NCBI GenBank assembly: GCA_050874705.1
Contig: JBNMLE010000001.1
Coordinates: forward strand, 1 to 64,000
Source of the DNA: Fiminaster sp050874705
GTDB taxonomy: Bacteria; Bacillota_I; Bacilli_A; RFN20; CAG-826
Direction of reading: 5' to 3'
Length of the DNA: 64,000 nt
In this document: in pieces, positions 60,637 to 64,000 of the stretch
Position numbering within the stretch: the first letter of the stretch is position 1
Layout: each line of letters begins with the position of its first letter
Made by a program: the position numbers and the translations under genes
Notes under the pieces: generated by a model
The model's database searches: none
Told to the model about the DNA's origin: nothing
Seen by the model: the letters and a program-made list of their open reading frames with translations, nothing else

Positions 60637-61629
60637 ATGAAAAACAATTACGCTATCACAGATTTACACCTCCATTTAGATGGTTCACTTTCGCCTGAAA
60701 TAATTATTGAAATCGCAAAAGAAGAAAACATTAAATTGCCAACATATAATCCAAATGATTTAAGAAAATATCTTGAAGTTCCTGAAACATGTTCATCACT
60801 TAATGAATATTTAACAAAATTCGATTTACCAAATTTGGTTTTACAATCAAAAAATGGTCTATATAAAGCCACAAAAGACTTGTTAAAAAGGGAAGCATAT
60901 GATGGATTAAAATATGTCGAAATACGTATGGCTCCACAACTATCAACATTAAAAGGTTTGTCTCAAAAAGAAGTTGTTGAAGCAATCTTAGGAGCCTTAA
61001 AAGATGGAGAAAAAGAATACGACATTAAATCTAACTTGATTTTATGTTTAATGAGAAATAACAATAATAAAAAAGAAAATCTTGAAACTATCAATGTAGC
61101 AAAAGAGTTTTTAAATCATGGCGTAGTTGCACTTGATCTTGCAGGCGCGGAAGCACTTTTTCCAAACGAAATGTTTTATGAAGAATTTGAACTTGCAAAA
61201 GATTTAAACATTCCTTTTACAATTCATGCTGGTGAAGCAAGCAATTCTGAATCTGTCGTAACAGCTTTATCGATGGGTGCAAAAAGAATTGGACACGGAA
61301 TTCACGCAATTGAAGATAAAAAAGTTGTTGAATACATTTCAAAAAATAGAATCCCTTTAGAAATATGTCCTAAGTCAAATTTAGATACAAAAGCAATTAA
61401 ATCATTCGATGAATTACCAATTAAAAAGTTTTTAGAAAATAATGTTTTAGTAACTATAAATACTGACGATATGACAGTATCAAATACAAACTTAAAAAAC
61501 GAATATAAAATTCTTAAAGAAATGGGTTTAAGTGACAAAGAATTGTTGCAAATCGCCAACAATTCTATCGATGCTACATTTTTAACTGAAAAAGAAAAAG
61601 ATGAATTAAGGAAGTATCTTATTGCTTAA
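60637..61629 (+). CDS. add: Adenosine deaminase
   Basis: Zinc hydrolase converting adenosine to inosine. 330 residues with the metal motif DLHLHLDGSLSPE (His11, His13), IRMAPQL, TIHAGEASNSESV (His plus Glu), IGHGIHAIED and INTDDMTVSNTNLKNEY (Asp pair). It has no SD and a promoter flush with the ATG. It overlaps the convergent hydrolase gene by 11 bp at its end. Confidence 0.92.
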   Translation: MKNNYAITDLHLHLDGSLSPEIIIEIAKEENIKLPTYNPNDLRKYLEVPETCSSLNEYLTKFDLPNLVLQSKNGLYKATKDLLKREAYDGLKYVEIRMAPQLSTLKGLSQKEVVEAILGALKDGEKEYDIKSNLILCLMRNNNNKKENLETINVAKEFLNHGVVALDLAGAEALFPNEMFYEEFELAKDLNIPFTIHAGEASNSESVVTALSMGAKRIGHGIHAIEDKKVVEYISKNRIPLEICPKSNLDTKAIKSFDELPIKKFLENNVLVTINTDDMTVSNTNLKNEYKILKEMGLSDKELLQIANNSIDATFLTEKEKDELRKYLIA

Positions 61630-62485
61630 GAAAATCCACTACTACTTTTCTAACTAAATCATATCTTTCAACATAAGAACTATGATGACAACCTTCAAAA
61701 CATACCCATTTGGAATTTGGAATATTTTCATTCATAAATTTGTTCATATAAGGAGTTGATTCATCGAGTTCTCCTGAAAGAATTAACGTTTTTATATCAA
61801 TTAATTTTAATTTATCTTCGACATTATAATTTAGTAATGTTCCTGTCCCAAAAAGTTCAGATGGGCCCCACATGTAGTTATAGACTTGCTTAAATAATTT
61901 TGGAAATCTTTTTCTTTTGAAAATATAACTTTTATCTGTAATTTTTCTTTTTACATGATCGACATAAAATCTATTAATCGCTTTTTTATATAGCCTTTCA
62001 TTTGAATGATCATCATTAATGAGAATTTCTCGTTCCTTTTCAGGATAATTTTCAATCATTTTCATATGTTCATCATTCCACATTTTAGTTGAAGGGAGAG
62101 TTGAATATAATATGAGTTTTTTTAAACCACTATGTTTTCTTGATGTAATAAATGATAAAGCAAGCATTCCGCCCCACGAATGACCCATAAGGTAATATTC
62201 TTTTATATTAAAAAAGTTGAGCAAATTTTCTAATTCATCCATGAATGTTTCTGTTTTCCAAAGATCATAATGTTCACCACCTACTTTAGAATATCCGGAA
62301 CCTAATTGGTCGTATAAAATCACCGCAAAACCATCATTTTCTAGGCCAATAAATGGTTCATATCGTTGCGAGCAACCACCTGGTCCTCCATGAAGAATTA
62401 TTAAAGGAATATTGTGCTTTAAATCCCCATATACATCGCAATGAGTTTTGTAATTTAAAAATGGAATATTATATGTCTTATGCAT
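61619..62485 (-). CDS. Proline iminopeptidase-family alpha/beta hydrolase
   Basis: 288 residues. Oxyanion motif ILHGGPGGCSQRYEPF, nucleophile elbow GHSWGGMLAL, acid region LILSGELDESTPY and catalytic His in FEGCHHSSYVERYD match proline iminopeptidases (family S33), which remove N-terminal Pro. A general aminopeptidase/esterase role cannot be excluded. The ATG at 62485 overlaps the upstream surface-protein stop by 8 nt, so it is probably translationally coupled; no SD is clear. Confidence 0.82.
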   Translation of the reverse strand: MHKTYNIPFLNYKTHCDVYGDLKHNIPLIILHGGPGGCSQRYEPFIGLENDGFAVILYDQLGSGYSKVGGEHYDLWKTETFMDELENLLNFFNIKEYYLMGHSWGGMLALSFITSRKHSGLKKLILYSTLPSTKMWNDEHMKMIENYPEKEREILINDDHSNERLYKKAINRFYVDHVKRKITDKSYIFKRKRFPKLFKQVYNYMWGPSELFGTGTLLNYNVEDKLKLIDIKTLILSGELDESTPYMNKFMNENIPNSKWVCFEGCHHSSYVERYDLVRKVVVDFLKQ

Positions 62486-64000
62486 TTTCTTTTTCTTTCT
62501 TATTTTTTGCAAATACTAAAAATATAATCGTTGAAATAGATATTAATGAAATAACGACAATTATGCCTACATAATCACTGTTTTCAGTTGTTTTAAAAAC
62601 AGATGATTTATTTACAATTTCTCTATCAATGAAATTAGAATAATTCTTAGTTCCATATTTGCCTAAAATATAATCATAATAATAAACTGCGTTTTCAATA
62701 TTATTTTCTCCTTGAACAGGTGAACTATTTTTAATTGTGTTTTTATAATTTTCATCTAAAGAAACATATTTTTTATTAGCGTTATTCCAACCATCTACGC
62801 TTGGTGCACGAAAACCAGAAATATCACAATTAATTTGACCAACAAAATATGTCGACCATTCATTCGCGGTCATAACATAACGATATATTTGAGGAAGCAC
62901 CATTGATGAAGATGTTTTGCTTGTATAAGTTGTAAATCTTGGGTCTTGAACATTATATAGGATTTTTCCATAACTACTTGTGGAATATGTAATTGTCGCA
63001 TCACCGTTATTAATGACAATATCCCAATCAGATTGTGTATTAGATAATGATATTTTCTTTGTGCCACTAGAAGTTAAATATTTGTTATCGGTTTTAGACA
63101 AAAGTTGCCATTTGTTTCCGTTTTTATGTAATTCAAAAATAAGAGATTCACTATTAAGTTCATCGATGCGATCTTCGCTAAATGTTTGAATTATTGGCGA
63201 TGAGATATTATTACTAATTTGACCCATTAAAACATTATTGTTCTTCGAAGCAATTACGACATCATCTAGGTCATATAGTTCATCTATTTTATTGACAAGC
63301 TTCCAATAGCCATTATTCGAAACAACACTATTGTTTGTAACTGTAATGGTGCATTCTGCAAAAAATTTGTTGTCGCTTGTTTTTGCAAAAATCTTGGTAA
63401 TTCCTTCTTTTTTTCCAGTTACAACACCATTAGTTACACTAGCAATTGTTTCATCTTCGCTTGACCAAACAACGTCTTTATTTGTGGCGTTTTCAGGTTC
63501 AATTGTAGCGGTAAGAGATATTGTTTCATTGACCTTTATTGAAGCTGAATCTTTATCTAATTTTATGCCAGTGACATCCACCACATTTTCAACAACATGG
63601 ACAGGAATATTTAATTCATTACCAAAGATATCGCTAATTGAAAGTGATGTATTTCCGATACCATATGATAAGAAAGAACCATCGCTTGCTACAATACAAA
63701 CATTTTCATCTTGACTTATTAATGTTAAATCAGAAAAAGACGCTTTATATCTTTCACCATTAATTAAAATGTAATTTATATCTAAATAACCCTCACAATC
63801 TATATTTAAATATAAAGAGGTCGGATTTGATTCTAAGCCTATTATTTCAGGAATAACGCTAACCTCAATGCTGTCAGTTGTTCCATCAACAGGATCTTCC
63901 ACTATTATGGTGACATTGCCAGCTTTTTTAGGAGTGAAGTTACCTTTGCTATCAATTGTGCCAAAAGAACTATCACTTAAAGACCAATTAACATCATAAC
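62478..64000 (-). CDS. Large surface protein with Ig-like repeats, C-terminal part (cut by window edge)
   Basis: At least 507 residues, open at the window edge with no start inside it. From its cut N-terminal side: an Ig-like repeat (VNWSLSDSSFGTIDSKGNFT, PKKAGNVTII), a second one, then a Big_2 domain (VTGIKLDKDSASIKVNETIS ... VTGKKEGITKIFAKTSDNKF). A beta-rich module of about 170 residues follows (NGYWKLVNKIDELYDLDDVV to LPQIYRYV). It ends in a membrane helix (IIVVISLISISTIIFLVFA) and a short Lys-rich tail, not LPXTG. Probably a cell-surface adhesin or enzyme whose catalytic domain lies outside the window. Confidence 0.75.
   Translation of the reverse strand, partial: YDVNWSLSDSSFGTIDSKGNFTPKKAGNVTIIVEDPVDGTTDSIEVSVIPEIIGLESNPTSLYLNIDCEGYLDINYILINGERYKASFSDLTLISQDENVCIVASDGSFLSYGIGNTSLSISDIFGNELNIPVHVVENVVDVTGIKLDKDSASIKVNETISLTATIEPENATNKDVVWSSEDETIASVTNGVVTGKKEGITKIFAKTSDNKFFAECTITVTNNSVVSNNGYWKLVNKIDELYDLDDVVIASKNNNVLMGQISNNISSPIIQTFSEDRIDELNSESLIFELHKNGNKWQLLSKTDNKYLTSSGTKKISLSNTQSDWDIVINNGDATITYSTSSYGKILYNVQDPRFTTYTSKTSSSMVLPQIYRYVMTANEWSTYFVGQINCDISGFRAPSVDGWNNANKKYVSLDENYKNTIKNSSPVQGENNIENAVYYYDYILGKYGTKNYSNFIDREIVNKSSVFKTTENSDYVGIIVVISLISISTIIFLVFAKNKKEKENA

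Noticed and set aside
1..64000. CRISPR arrays, tRNA/rRNA genes, insertion sequences, prophage genes
   Set aside because: None were seen: no regularly spaced repeats, cloverleaf-like intergenic sequence, transposase or phage structural motifs.

Overview
The window is a low-GC Gram-positive (Firmicutes/Tenericutes-type) chromosome segment, about two-thirds of it the core transcription and translation gene clusters. Most genes are on the minus strand. The standard genetic code applies: the conserved genes read through without in-frame TGA, Trp is TGG, and the tandem acyltransferase gene ends at TGA. This excludes Mycoplasma/Spiroplasma-type code 4. Several traits point to a host-associated lineage on the Bacilli/Erysipelotrichia/RF39/Acholeplasma side: an RpoB Asn at the E. 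coli His526 position as in Mollicutes, no rpmD between rpsE and rplO, many secreted lipoproteins, preTA, and queuosine salvage. The assignment is inferred from gene content, not from any search.

Layout from low to high coordinates, most genes reading right to left: (1) 1-3489, str operon rpsL-rpsG-fusA, then tuf (cut by the window edge, with its own promoter). (2) 3517-5319, an M6-family metalloprotease lipoprotein with its own promoter and terminator, lying between rpoC and rpsL. (3) 5323-15867, rplK-rplA, an L10 leader, rplJ-rplL, an RsmC-like methyltransferase, rpoB-rpoC and a strong terminator. (4) 15868-18150, a self-contained CPC-type metal P-ATPase unit separating nusG from rplK. (5) 18164-25589, the locus that in Bacillus runs cysS-rlmB-sigH-rpmG-secE-nusG, here with L-serine dehydratase upstream and mrp and yitT inserted after the sigma factor. 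(6) 25604-35094, an accessory region with four lipoproteins (including a CE2-like SGNH esterase), a membrane protein, the PreT-PreA dihydropyrimidine dehydrogenase, and a LemA-DUF3137-lipoprotein set. (7) 35141-50213, a continuous S10-spc-alpha operon (rpsJ to rplQ) with promoter, structured leader and terminator. (8) 50278-54976, a preQ1 riboswitch followed by queT, tgt, queA, queH and a tandem PlsC acyltransferase. (9) 54982-64000, prs, a kinase-like protein divergent from a GT4 glycosyltransferase-GtrA pair, a MazG-like protein, gpmA, pepC, adenosine deaminase, a proline-iminopeptidase-family hydrolase and a truncated Ig-like surface protein.

Two initiation styles coexist. Ribosomal and operon-internal genes have strong AGGAGG-type Shine-Dalgarno (SD) sequences. 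Many accessory and metabolic genes have no SD and instead a -10 box 6-8 nt before ATG, implying leaderless mRNAs; the adenosine deaminase gene (TTGATA-N17-TAAAAT-N6-ATG) is the clearest.

The metabolic theme is salvage: queuosine precursor uptake and insertion, purine and pyrimidine turnover (adenosine deaminase, PreTA, Prs), amino acid and peptide use (serine dehydratase, PepC, iminopeptidase) and extracellular protein or glycan attack. No tRNA, rRNA, CRISPR array, insertion sequence or prophage was recognised, and no stretch longer than 300 bases lacks a gene.
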